A DNA stretch of 64,000 nucleotides from Biscogniauxia marginata. Its lineage: Eukaryota > Ascomycota > Sordariomycetes > Xylariales > Xylariaceae. Under the pieces are notes generated by a model. The model was not told the origin of the DNA, did no database searches, and saw only the letters and a program-made list of their open reading frames with translations. Each line of letters opens with the position of its first letter. The first letter of the stretch is position 1. The DNA lies in NCBI GenBank assembly GCA_022695795.1, contig MU404099.1, positions 1 to 64,000 of the forward strand. The letters run 5' to 3'. Of the stretch, positions 23,966 to 35,144 are shown in pieces. A program made the position numbers and the translations under genes.

Positions 23966-24723
23966 TTATTCTTATTTGTCTTAAATAACAAATCCTCGTA
24001 ATGCTACTTCTTTTATGTATATGACACAATTTCAGAAATAGTGTTATTGTGACGGCTGGGGACCGTCATATGGCATATAGTCCAACCTAAGGTGTCAAGT
24101 TAGAGAACTTAATATTCTATTACCCTTTTGGGAGCGGGGTGGTGTAGTGTGGTTGGCTAGTTACCGCCGTGAGAGTTATAATTAATCTCCATGTTGATCA
24201 TAACAATGGTCTTAATTATATTCAACTACAATATACGTGCGTAGCGGCCACATCATAATATAACCTCGAAGATGAAGATACCTTGGTCACCCACTACCAC
24301 TACAGCATCATTAAGTCCCCTTCGGTGTTTGAGGATGTACGACAAGCTGAAAGCCTATTATATTCGCATACTATTACCACCAGAGCCCAGTGGCAGATCC
24401 GTGACTCTTCCTGTGACATCCTCTACTAGGATGCATCAGCTTGCTTCGTATGTGAGGATAGATTAGCCGGAACTAACCTTGTTCTATGTGATTCATGTCT
24501 AGTATAATACGGTGTCTGCAATTTGATTTAACCATTTCCCTTGGTTTGCAGTTGCACTAGAAACGACCGTTCCACTCCCCCTTGCATATTCCATCACATG
24601 GCAAAGTGTGCACCTGATGACCCCCCTCCCCCCTCCCCCCCTTTTTTTTCTCTCCCCTTTATGTAATTATGGTGTCTGCAGATATATTCCGAGAGAGGTC
24701 TGCCATCCAAAATCGCTGCCCCC
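23966..24723. other. Intergenic DNA with a C/T-rich tract
   Basis: No supported gene. A homopyrimidine tract at about 24618-24660 (cccccctcccccc, then a T run) lies just downstream of the membrane-protein gene. Confidence 0.5.
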
Positions 24724-25242
24724 TCAATAATTCCTACCATAGATATATCGAGCCGAATCACGCGCTGTCCAAGCCTGCGTCGGTGCTCTGGCACGATACA
24801 CAGGCACAACAGGCGGTGGTATTGAGTGTGGAAATGGTGGGTAGTAAGATGTTCTAGGCGGCTGAACAGTCTCGGTCACGGTGATGTTTTCCTCGCTTAT
24901 CTGATCCAGGTCGTTGAGATAGTTAATATACGCACGTCTACGCCTGCGGACCACGCAGCATAGCCAGATAAGCAACACTAGCGCGACAGCTCCTAGACAA
25001 GTTCCTATAATGATTCCGAACTGCTGTTGTGTTACGCCGTCCGATGTCGCGGACTCAAGAGGCGGTGTAGACGGAGCGTTCGACGGCGTACTCGACGGCG
25101 GATCGCCTCGGTCAAGCGTTACGATGGCAGTGATCGTGGAATCAGCATTAGTGATAGTCTGCGTCAACGTAACTTGCCGGGCTTCGATTCTCTGTTCCAC
25201 GGACTGAGACGCTGTGACTGGGGTTGAGGTATATGCTGACAT
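24724..25242 (-). CDS. Single-pass membrane protein with Ser/Thr-rich ectodomain
   Basis: Encodes 172 residues in one exon. The start is the ATG at 25242 (context gaaaATGTC, A at -3); the frame is open further up but offers no ATG. Residues 1-74 are Ser/Thr/Pro-rich with no classical signal peptide. A hydrophobic helix spans about residues 75-98 (FGIIIGTCLGAVALVLLIWL), followed at once by an Arg run (RRRRR) that marks the cytoplasmic side. The tail is rich in Tyr and Pro. This layout resembles fungal surface proteins with a short mucin-like ectodomain and a single anchor, but no named family is recognised. It stands alone, with no operon-like neighbour. The intact frame in a gene-poor stretch supports a real gene. 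Confidence 0.65.
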   Translation of the reverse strand: MSAYTSTPVTASQSVEQRIEARQVTLTQTITNADSTITAIVTLDRGDPPSSTPSNAPSTPPLESATSDGVTQQQFGIIIGTCLGAVALVLLIWLCCVVRRRRRAYINYLNDLDQISEENITVTETVQPPRTSYYPPFPHSIPPPVVPVYRARAPTQAWTARDSARYIYGRNY

Positions 25243-28200
25243 TTTCAGACACTGTAAACGTTTGTGTAGCGTCACAAATCAAAACAGAGGACGGCGACAT
25301 CACACACAACAGATTTTGGGGGTCTTTCCTTCATTTATCAAGACCCTGCTGAAATAAACAAGATCAAAAGGAGGATTCTAGTGTGAGATTCATGCCGTGC
25401 AAGGTATCGTTGGGAGCTTGCACACCCATCCATCTGCAACATCTCATATGGATCCATCATCTGATCATTGGTTGAGACAGATGACTCTTTTGCAGCCATG
25501 TCGCGATGGATGCTAGGCCATAATAGGTTGGACTGCTAACGGCTCGGTATCTGGACAGACGCGGGTAGATTGTCCTCATGACGGGTGCTACAACATCTTC
25601 CCGCTAATGCATAAAGACCTGCAGGCATAGCTCTTGATAATACCATCTCCAACCTTGGAAACCCCAATCTTTGTCTGCGCCGTTGGGTTGCATTCGAGGG
25701 CCAAACCTGAACCCTGTCACATTGAAAAGATCTTGGTGAACTCGTCATCAGGGCCTAGACTGCATGCCAGGTTGGCAACTAGGCAATATTTCGTGCATAT
25801 GTAGGTATAGTAGACTCGGCCTGCAACATTATCGTGATATCCTGATTGATAGGAACCGGACAATATGTAAGCAGCCTTGATCTTGGGCATACTAGGGCCA
25901 AAATCCTTACAAGTTCTGAAACGCGCCTATTCTATGAGGACTACGAAGTACGATTACTGTATCGGGATTTTACCGAGATGCTACTTGACGAAATAATCTT
26001 TTCCGCCCACGTGGCTCACTTTTATCCACGACTCCGATGCCTCGACGAAAATGTCGAAAATGTCGAAAATGTCGCAGTGATGCTGTGTAATATTGGTATT
26101 GCATACAACACATCAACCACGGTAACTTTATGCTCCCCAGGAAAAGATTGGCCAAAATTCTCATACAGAGCCCACTGCATTTTGTGAGACAACATATTTC
26201 TAACCGTTGCTTAACCTAGCCTACCTACATTAGGTAGTCTTGTCATGCATTCAAAGTATTATTTATTGAAATACAAGCCTCACTAAGCTAAGGCGCATAA
26301 CGCATTTCCTCCTTAAATCAGCATTATCAATATTCTCAACTTGTGTAGATAGTTGGTACTTAATTGCAAATGCTCTTGATATTCTTCAGAACTTTTGTAT
26401 TTGCATTTAACGTTAATAACAAGCACCTGATTGAATATTAGATACTAACATCGAGGCCTACCAACTACGATCACGCAGGGGAAATTTTAAGATTGATAGA
26501 GGACTCCTGTATTTGTCGCTATTCAGAGCCGTTAAGCCAAAAAAAAAATCTAGTAAGTAGAAGCACGTCAGCCTTGTGAGACGTTTCATTTGGCTGACTG
26601 GAGGTAGTAATGACAGAGTAGAATGTAGTGTATCTCGATGAGCAGGAGCCTTGCATGATTCATAAAAGTCAAGAAGAAGCGGTCTGCGTACCTTTGCCAT
26701 AAAAGCCGACGGGAGCACCCGCAGCCGCGTCTTGGTAACAATTGCGTATTAGTTGCATTATCGATCCTTCGACGGCCGCATTACAAGGCCGTGTCGAAGA
26801 ATGAGAATGTAGAAGAGATCTCAACAGAATCTTCCGTGTCCAAAATGATCGTATCTTGCAAGGCTAGACCGAACATCGGTATGCATGTAGCCCCTGTTGT
26901 CACCAGGAATAGAGACCGATGGTCCTAACGCTATAGGTACACTATAACGCAACAAACACATCGAATACCTAGACAAATACAAGGTCGGTTTAATCTATAA
27001 GTCATCTTATATTTATAATTGCTGATGAAGGGACTTCTTCCCAGGGGAGGTAGGGGCTGTACAGCTAACAAGGGAATGCGAAGAAGACACTCATCTCACA
27101 TGTCAAAGCACCCACAAACCCGCCAGTATAAGCAACAGTAGTTCCGTGGCGAATATTGTGCGGCTCAGAGTCGTGTCTAAAAATGCATTCGCTAATACGT
27201 AAGGAAACTATTAAAATCGCCGTTTTTGTCATTCGAGTAAATTTTAATGAGCTCCTCTGGGGGAGAAAGAATATACCTGCTTCACTTCAGGATCTTGACT
27301 ATCTCGATATCTAATGCAGAGTAATATATAAGTGCCTCAGGATCAGAAGATGTATTTGCCTTTCTTAGATGACAACTAGTGAGGAAATTTCAGTCCTTCC
27401 ATTTCCTGGCTAATATCAACTTTTTTAGGCTTGATTGGAAGAGGGTTATTAGAATACCGGATATGCTCTCGCGATCGATATTCCAGCAGTGCTTCTAATT
27501 CTAAGACTACCAAGCATTTTAGCCGTTTCTATTTAATCGGGAAAATTAAAAATTAGGTAGGTAGAAGTTATAAAATTGAATGAAGTTAAAATACAAGGGC
27601 GGACATGTTTAAGTAGATAGAAGAAAATGGATGGCTAAGCCCCGGATGCATTTACGACAGAAAGGTCATTTATATCCCAGATTTTCGTTATATACATCAC
27701 TTATTAATAATACGTTGCAGCAATTATGTTGTTATAGCCACCGGGAAACAGTTGTCCGTCACCGGCGGCACCTACTTATCTTAAGAACATGGCCCAGATA
27801 GGGTACAAAGGGGAATATATTACGACCAAGTATAATTTCGAATTATATTAGTTATTAGGTACATAAAGAAAAATTAACCGGAAAGGGGTCTCAAGAATCA
27901 CTTAAATATGTATTACCAATGAAGACTATCTCTGTTAAGCAAGTTACCTAGATGTTCGTGGCTTAGGTTTAAGATTTACTACCTAGTTGTCCTTTATTAC
28001 CCTAATTGCATAGCAAGCATTATACTACTACTCTTAACATGTTTATCGTTAAAATGTTTAGTGTAATTTTGCAACCCGATTTATTCCCCAAGTTTTACAT
28101 TATTCATATGATACGCATTGGTATTTCCATTCTCTTGAAGACATATTTCCCGTTTTGAACAATCTATATATGTACCTATACCCACTATTAAAGAGGCTCC

Positions 28201-28298
28201 ACTCGTACAATCCCCCTTTTGTTCTTCCCTACAGCTTATACTATTTAATGAACTTAGATGTGACTTTGCACTTTGGCATAGCCTCAATAATAAACCTG
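25243..28298. other. 3-kb intergenic accessory DNA, no supported gene
   Basis: Only short open frames without recognisable motifs occur. One plus-strand frame (25846-26187) has an internal ENVENVENV repeat from a 12-bp duplicated unit near 26048-26082. A near-perfect inverted repeat (ttcgacggcc..ggccgtgtcgaa) lies at about 26768-26799. Nothing else stands out. Confidence 0.4.
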
Positions 28299-28353
28299 TC
28301 ACGCTACTAGCGCCAAGTCCAGGATCGACTGAGCAGTATCAATGACACTCTTC
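28299..28353 (-). pseudogene. Frameshifted C-terminal tail of the reductase
   Basis: Read one frame over from the reductase, this stretch continues its family-like C-terminus (LEKSVIDTAQSIL) up to a TGA at 28299-28301. It suggests a 1-2 base indel near 28355 rather than an intron, since no splice sites fit. Confidence 0.5.
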
Positions 28354-29627
28354 TCAAGAGTATTCGAGCCCTAGCAATTCTCTCGATTTCCTATTATTAA
28401 AGTTATAGATGTTTTCAGGGAAATCATCTACTGCGTCCACCGGGGGTAGCCGTCCTACAAGCTTAGGGTACGACTTTCGGATAATGTCTGCAACTCTCTT
28501 GTTTGAAAAGTGGCCTCCCACCACATAGAAACGGTTTCCGCCAGCTTCTGGGACTGTCGGTGCTTGCAGATGCGCAAACGCCACGTCACGCACGTCAACA
28601 AACGTGAAATCTGGCGCCGTTGGCTGAAGTGCATCCTTCATCTTCCCCTGAATCAAGTCCCGAATGCGGTGGTTTGATGTGTTCATTGCGTCGAGGCTCG
28701 GAAGTTTTCGTTGAACTGGTCCAAATGTGTAGGTGCAGTTGATGACCGCCAAGTCAAAATTTGGGTTCTCTTTCTCAATGAAAGCCCATGCAGCTTTTTC
28801 GGAGAGTACCTTGCTTGCTACATACGTCTTCTCAGGATCCAGCCCGTCCTCCCACTATATTTCATGCGTTAGCGGTATCATTTATATAAACTTGTCTTGC
28901 AAAAAAGTGTTCCTCGGATCCTGGAATAACGAGAGCAAAGATAAAGAACCCCCAATTTCACATACTGTAAAAGGTGCCCAGTAGGTCTCATCGTAAACTT
29001 TAGCATGGTTTGCAGGGTTCAGAATAGCTGCAGATGAGGAAGTGATCACCAATCGCTTAACAGTAGGAGCATGTTCCTTAATAGATCTAAGAAGTTCTGT
29101 TGTTCCTTTGATGGCGGGATCTAGAAAATCTTTGACTGGGTCTTGGACATTTAGATGGTAAGGTGACGCAGTATGGACTATACAGTCGAATGATGCCTCT
29201 GATTTGAATACCTAAATGATAGCACTGTTCGGCAGGTGTATAACTAATGGAGGAACTGTATTAACTGACATTATTAAAAGCGCCATCTTTAGCGATGTCT
29301 TTAACGACGACATAAGATAGATGACTTGACTTGAGGGAGTCCACTATTCTTTTCCCCTTTTCTTCGGATCTTGTCGTAACCACGACTTGAAACCTAGTCA
29401 CAGTCAGAAGTGAGTAGAAATAGATAGGAATCGAAGGATTACCCTGCATGTAGTAATGCATCAAGGACATGAGAAGCGATGAATCCACTGCCTCCTATAC
29501 CGGCTTAGTACATACGCAGCATGTATGTAAATCTCGTAGGCCTCAAAAAGGTTTTAGTGTACGAAATAATGTTACCTGTGAGGAGAACGCTGGCTCGCGA
29601 ATAACCATTTGCTTCCGCCATCGTCAT
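28354..29627 (-). CDS. NAD(P)-dependent aldehyde/ketone reductase (DFR/GRE2-like)
   Basis: Extended short-chain dehydrogenase of the dihydroflavonol-reductase/methylglyoxal-reductase type, expected to reduce carbonyls with NADPH in the cytosol. Inferred exons: 29627-29576, 29494-29443, 29393-29270, 29211-28966 and 28854-28354, giving 324 residues. Introns are 81, 49, 58 and 111 bp; a TACTAAG branch site precedes the first acceptor. The Rossmann motif TGGSGFIASH is at residues 17-26 and the catalytic YVASK (Tyr169, Lys173) opens exon 5. GNRFYVVGG and KSRELLGLEYS near the end fit the family. The frame stops at 28354-28356, but the next frame continues LEKSVIDTAQSILDLALVA to 28299, like the usual C-terminus. 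A small indel has therefore probably trimmed about 20 residues. The gene is divergent from the monooxygenase at 30283. Confidence 0.85.
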
Positions 29628-30282
29628 TCTCTCAAATTTTCAATGAGGGTGAAGTCCAGTCTGATCAGATGGATGCCGTCTTAATATCCATAACCGAGGC
29701 ACTATCAAAGGTTGTCATCTATCTAGTAGTGTAGAGGAGAAAAGAAGCAGAACCTGAGCAATAAGTCGGGGCAGGATACCCGCCGGACTTTCGCCTCTCG
29801 GGCGTCCGGGAAGTATTCCTCAGGTAAGACCCGGACCTCTTAATGTTGGCTGGTCTAAATCATCTAAGTCCAAGCCACAAGAGAGAATTTGAGCATAATT
29901 AGTTCAAGACCTCCCAAATCGAAATGTGAGTCTTGGTGGAATGGATGGCTACTTGCAACGCAATGCAACGTGCAACTCCCGGCCTACACTTGAAGCCTCC
30001 ATCAAACCTCCAAAGGCCCCCAAAGAAAGTTCTGCCGGCACATTACAAAGCACTGCCTGCGAATCTCTGGTGATTCCAACTCGACCCAGACTTATAGCTT
30101 TTAGGTCCGATCTACAACCCTCTTTCACTTACTGATTCCTTCCACGCCAGGGATTAACATAATCACAGCTATCTCAAAATAAATTGAACTTTCTCTCATA
30201 CTATATTCAAACGGAGTCACCTTTAAGCATATCCTATCGTGTCTAGCTTTGTGAATATCATTTGCTAGCGCGTTAAAACACA
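29628..30282. promoter_or_regulatory. Divergent promoter between reductase and monooxygenase
   Basis: A 655-bp spacer lies between the ATG of the reductase (minus) and the ATG of the monooxygenase (plus). It holds no supported gene. The head-to-head arrangement allows shared control, as is common in fungal metabolic loci; no specific factor site was identified. Confidence 0.5.
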
Positions 30283-31655
30283 ATGTCCGATCGTAGCTCG
30301 CACATCCATGTAGCCATAGTGGGCGGCGGGATCACAGGGGTCATATTAGCCCTAGGTCTGGAAAAGCGAGGCGTCAACTACACCCTGTATGAACGAGCGC
30401 CTACCTTCACCGAGATTGGTGCAGGTATCGGGTTCAGTCCAAACGCAGAACGGGCCCTCAAAGCCGTCGACCCCCAAGTTTATTCTGTGTACAAGCAAGT
30501 GGCGTCGACAAATGATCAAGAAGATTATTTCATATGGGTTGACGGTTTTAAGACTAACGAGATCGTGGCAAAGCTATTCATCGGCGTTGATGCATTCCAG
30601 AAAGGACGCCGCTCTGACTTCCTAGAGGCATGGTCAAATTTGATTCCTCAAGAGAAGGTCAGGTTTGGCAAGGATACCGCGTCGATTTTCCAACAAGATA
30701 CTGGGAAAGTTCTAATGACCTTTAAAGATGGGAGTAGTGCGGAAGCGGATATAGGTAATGCATACTCTCGAAATATCTTAAAATGTTTAAAGTAGAGGGA
30801 GATTAACAATTCTGAAAAGTGATTGGTTGCGACGGTATACACTCTCGAGTCCGGCAACTAATACTCGGTGAGGCCAATCCGGCCTCATATCCGAGTTACA
30901 CCAATAAATACTGTTTTCGGGCCCTGGTGCCCATGGAACGGGCTAGGGCAGTGCTGAGCGAAGAGAGAACGACGCAAAGATTCATGTACAATGGGTCCAA
31001 AGCGCACTGCATTATATACCCTGTCGCTATGGGTAAATTCCTAAACTTACTGCTCGTCATCACCGATCCAAATCCGTGGCGGATAGAAGACAGACATACT
31101 GCTCGCGGGGATAAAAAAGAAGCTCTCGACGCCTACGCGGACTGGCATCCTCACGTCCGGGCTATGGTGGACCTCCTACCGGAGAAGCTGGACAAGTGGG
31201 CTATTTTCGATATGTTCGAGAACCCAGCGCCGCACTACAATGTGGGGAGCGTGGCCATCGCCGGAGACGCAGCCGATGCATTAGGCCCTCATCTCGGTTC
31301 AGGGGCCGGATTTGGTATCGAAGATGCGCTAGTACTATCAATCATGCTTGAAGTTGCCGACAAGAGTCTTGACGGTAAGACGGGGAAGAGCAAGGCCGAG
31401 GTATGTCGCGATTCACTCGCGGCATATAACAGTATACGCTACGAGCGGGCGCAATGGCTCCCAGGAGCTATGCGAGAAGCATCTGGCCTATTTCAATGGC
31501 AGGACGGAAAAGTCGGGAGCGATTCTACGAACTTTGAGTCACGTATCGGTCAGCTATTCCACACAATCTGGGATAATGGCATCGATAAGATGGCCAGTGA
31601 TGCAATAAGGACATTCGCTGAAGTCTCGACGAGCAAGCCGAAAGTAAACCTATAG
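30283..31655 (+). CDS. FAD-dependent monooxygenase (salicylate hydroxylase-like)
   Basis: Group A flavoprotein hydroxylase, which uses NAD(P)H and O2 to hydroxylate an aromatic or polyketide-like substrate. Exons 30283-30754 and 30820-31655 (65-bp intron, GT..AG) give 435 residues, a normal length. The FAD-binding VGGGITG is at residues 13-19 with an acidic LYER end to the beta-alpha-beta fold at about 35-38. The NAD(P)H/FAD DG motif GCDGIHSRVR begins at residue 160. The second FAD motif GDAADALGPHLGSGAGFG begins at about residue 306. All three signatures are intact and no internal stop is present, so the gene is probably functional. The substrate cannot be read from sequence. The neighbouring reductase and receptor suggest a small metabolic locus. 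Confidence 0.92.
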
Positions 31656-32290
31656 CTCTATCGTCAAATACCGGAGGTCAATAATTATTCTGGCCCGTCA
31701 TTGGCGGTTGATTCGACCTCTTAGCCAGGATGCTAGAAGGGAATGCTTTTAACGTTCTTTTCAGTTCGATATTAAAATGTGTATGAAGAATGAGGTCTCC
31801 AAAACACACCAGTGCTAGTTATACAGGAGAACCCATTTAGAGAACACCAGCGACTCCTGTCGAGGAACCATTACCCAAGCCAGATGCAGAGCCGCCCGTA
31901 TCCGTTTCCACAAACTCCACCCATAGTACAGGAATTTACATCGGGTATCCTTTACCACCACAGTCCTTGTAAATGAGCCTTTTCAAATCATAAAACGCTC
32001 CACGTTTTTGGACCCATTGCCCTGTCGTCTCCCGTTGAATGCTTGGATAATTTTTCTTTCCCACGAAGGGCACTTCGTCCTCCATGGAAGACTTGCCCCA
32101 GGCGCAGGAGTGTTGAGTACGAAACTCCTCAGCCATTGAAAGGTATTCCTGATTATGGACGAATGGTCGAGTCAGACTTAAGTCTAATCAAGCGACCTAA
32201 TAGAGGAACCCATACAACAAGGCGTAATAACATTGGCCGATTTTGCTAGATAATGTTATTTCCGAAACACGATTAAACGCGCCCATATGT
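31656..32290. other. Convergent intergenic region, no gene
   Basis: A 635-bp spacer between the tails of the monooxygenase (plus) and the receptor (minus). Only overlapping short frames occur; none has support. Confidence 0.6.
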
Positions 32291-33355
32291 TCACGTAACA
32301 TGTCCGATTGGTTGATACGTAATCGTGCTGCTCCCGGGTACGGCCGGATGTGAGTGTGGTGAAGGGGCCGTTTCCTCGTCAAAAAAGGTAGAGGCCGGGG
32401 GGAGGGGAGTCAGGACATCGTGACGCGGATCTAATACAAGAGCAATTTCCTCATCCAGCTTCGTCCAAGATTCGGTATCCGGCCGAGAAGGTCGCCTGTT
32501 CCCACCGGTGCTGCTGGAACCGGGGAGCCCTCCTCTTTGTATCGATTTCTTCCGCCGAACTACGCGCAAGGAACCATATATAGTTGGCGCATTGGCTACA
32601 AAGGTCGATACCAACATTTGTACTGAAGCAAGGAGGCTTCGCGTAGTCTGGGAAGAGTCCTCGCCAAAGACAAGGACTACCCGGACTATAGTGACGACAA
32701 TGCAGAAAGTACCTAAAGCAAACAAGGCATATAGACTGACATACTCGGCACAACTCCGTTTCCGCAGCTGGACTAATGGATAGGCGATAACAAGAAGCAT
32801 TAGATCGACGATGATGTTGCTGATTCCCTGTACTAGGAGTTGCGCGTAAGCATGGACACACCGCCCAGGATACGGATCGATTTGCCAGTACAAGTTGATC
32901 GGTCGGCATTCCAGAAAGGTTACTAGCACGATGGCGATAAACGTGACAGCTGTTGTGATCCAAGTAACTTTTTCCATCCAGGATGCCCAAGTTATGCCGG
33001 ATGTGATACGGGAGTAGAATACAAGGAGAATACAGATCTGGAGCCAGAGTCCGGCTGTGATCAACACCCGAGCCACAAGAACCAGGATACTGCCGGTCTT
33101 GACATGGTCAAGATTAACGTGGGTGATATCCTCCCCGCTTAGTAAAACGTCGCTCACGGTCCCGAATTGGAGGTAATAGAAGTTGGTAACTATTCTTCCG
33201 ACAATGACAATAAATGAGACAATAACAAGATAGAGACTCAGGTCGAGAGATTCGTGACGCCATCGAGCAACGGCCAGGCGACTGATCAGGATGGATATAG
33301 ATAGAGCGGCACAGATATAGCCGGTATTCTGGGCTTCAGTCGCGTCGAAACTCAT
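32291..33355 (-). CDS. Pth11-like seven-helix membrane protein (fungal rhodopsin-type domain)
   Basis: Single exon, 354 residues, starting at the ATG at 33355 (MSFDATEAQNTGYICAALSI). The extracellular N-terminus is short and lacks the CFEM domain carried by some Pth11 relatives. Hydrophobic segments fall near residues 10-30, 40-60, 90-115, 130-150, 170-195, 205-235 and 240-262, consistent with seven membrane passes. The motif FLECRPINLYW after the fourth helix and the long hydrophilic C-terminal tail are typical of this family of fungal orphan receptors (integral membrane, proposed surface or host sensing). The tail is rich in Ser, Pro and Asp. The intact frame suggests function; the ligand is unknown. 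Confidence 0.85.
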   Translation of the reverse strand: MSFDATEAQNTGYICAALSISILISRLAVARWRHESLDLSLYLVIVSFIVIVGRIVTNFYYLQFGTVSDVLLSGEDITHVNLDHVKTGSILVLVARVLITAGLWLQICILLVFYSRITSGITWASWMEKVTWITTAVTFIAIVLVTFLECRPINLYWQIDPYPGRCVHAYAQLLVQGISNIIVDLMLLVIAYPLVQLRKRSCAEYVSLYALFALGTFCIVVTIVRVVLVFGEDSSQTTRSLLASVQMLVSTFVANAPTIYGSLRVVRRKKSIQRGGLPGSSSTGGNRRPSRPDTESWTKLDEEIALVLDPRHDVLTPLPPASTFFDEETAPSPHSHPAVPGSSTITYQPIGHVT

Positions 33356-34883
33356 CGTGAAGCCCCGGGGAAGAATCGAATGCGACAGCTTGATGCTTAA
33401 TCATATTTCGTCCAAGTGATAGCACATTGTGCCACGATGCCGACGTTGAACCCCAGGATCGAAGAGTGAAGGAAGTTATGGATCTCCCGAGACGCCGGAA
33501 ATCCGGGGGTTAGATTTTTAAATAAAGAAAAACCTTTCGTGTCCCCAGAACCGGAAACGAATGTGTTAATAAAAACTAGGCAACGCACTCCGCAAATACG
33601 GGCGACGAACTCTGTACGGCCTAGCTACTATCTTTATCCCCTGTTCAGAAGCTCATGTTGTCGATCGACTAGCCGTCTGACCTAATTTTACCCAGTGTTA
33701 TGCACAAACACAGTCAGGCCTGCAGCCCTTCACCCCCCTGTAAGTAAGACACCTCGCTAACCTATAATTTACTAGAGAGGTTACATGCTTGGCTTTGTAC
33801 TTCATGGAGCCGGCATAGATGTTCGTCCCAGCTGGTCGGAGTCCTTACTGAGCCCATTCGCTGAGATACGACGCTATCGCGTGGCTGTCAAGCATTTCTC
33901 CTCTCTATATAACGAATATTCACATATATATATATATATATATCACGCTTAGTAAACCAGGCCCTGGTCCCTTATGCTCTCTCTTGCGGAGACATTTACT
34001 AGTCAAGAGCCAAGACCGCAGCAAATGCTGACGGAGGGATGTTCTCAGCAGAAGGCTCGTCGCGAATGGAAATTAAAGCATTAACGTAAGCCTAGGCAGG
34101 CCCCTTCCCCGGCATAATGCAGTAAGGCTCGGGAACTAGCCCACCAAACTATCGAGTTGTAGTGAAGGATCATTGCGACGCTGACTGCGCCGTATCGGAT
34201 CCCTGAGTCTGCGTGCGATGAGCGAGTCGTGCTCAACGCCAAACAATCGGCGGCTTGGAATCAGGGGAAAGGAGGGACGTAGTTAGCACCAAGGCTAGTT
34301 GTAGTTTGAATCAAGTCCCCCGTGCCACTTTGTCAGTACGTTTGCCACGCGATGATCGATAATCACGCACTCGGCAGGCTACCGGGACGGCCCACAGGAC
34401 AGGAAAAACTTCGGCTTCAACCCCGCGTGGGTGACGAATTTCAGGGTTCTACTGGCTTCCTCGGCCTGGTGATCGACGAGAGCCTAACTAGCGGGGGTTT
34501 TCGAGGAGAGAGGTATGCGTTCATAATGATAGGTTTCCCCCAGCCGAAAGAGACGAATAGGTAAACGATAGCATGCCTCGTAGAGCAAATGATGAACGTC
34601 CAAGAAAGTATATGACTATGTAACGATTGTTAGGAGTCCAGATGCAGGCCAAGCTCGCTCGACGTTAAACCAACTTTTTAGCCATGCCTTTAGCACGCCA
34701 TCAGACCCGAAAGGCAAGCTAGCTTTCCACTTTTCGTCTCCATTCCCAGTATCTTTTCGAGTCGGACTACTGAATGTGAGGTTACTGGAGAACTCCTCAT
34801 TATTTACGCATTGGAGTAGTTACCCATTTTCTCCTACTTTGGCCCCAGCAAGAACCGCATTCTGTATCTCAACTAGAACGCGA
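33356..34883. other. Intergenic accessory DNA, no supported gene
   Basis: Contains a (ta)n run near 33922-33942 and short unsupported frames only. Confidence 0.5.
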
Positions 34884-35144
34884 TCACGAAATGTTTGTAC
34901 TCCGCTCAAAGCCGAACGAAGATTCCCGCAAGAGAATCATATATCTCTTGACGTCGTGGTGAGTAACGCGTCCAAGGAGGCCACTGTGTACCGAGAGAGG
35001 GGTCGTCCGTCTCACCAGATGAGATGTTTGCATGCTCTGCATGGTGTCGATGCCGAGGTCAGTCAAACGCGAGTTGCCATCAAGGTCCTTTTCAGGTACA
35101 TCAGTCACCGTCCTTTCAACGATTAAAGCAATCAGAGACTGCAT
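34884..35144 (-). pseudogene. Acyl-carrier-like fragment, possible polyketide synthase remnant
   Basis: An 86-residue frame from an ATG at 35144. Residues 3-38 (LIALIVERTV, then DGNSRLTDLGIDTMQSM) resemble the phosphopantetheine attachment region of an acyl carrier domain, where DLGIDSL is usual. The Ser that carries the arm would be Thr34 here (codon 35043-35045), so it should not accept the cofactor. No ketosynthase, acyltransferase or thioesterase sequence was recognised on either side, so at best this is an isolated remnant. The match rests on one motif and could be chance. The frame is open a little further upstream. Confidence 0.35.

Noticed and set aside
25846..26187. 113-codon plus-strand frame as a gene
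   Set aside because: No family resemblance; the internal ENVENVENV run comes from a short tandem duplication, and a second frame on the other strand is equally open.
30389..31608. Additional plus- and minus-strand frames across the monooxygenase
   Set aside because: They are shadows of the FAD monooxygenase reading frame, whose motifs are intact.
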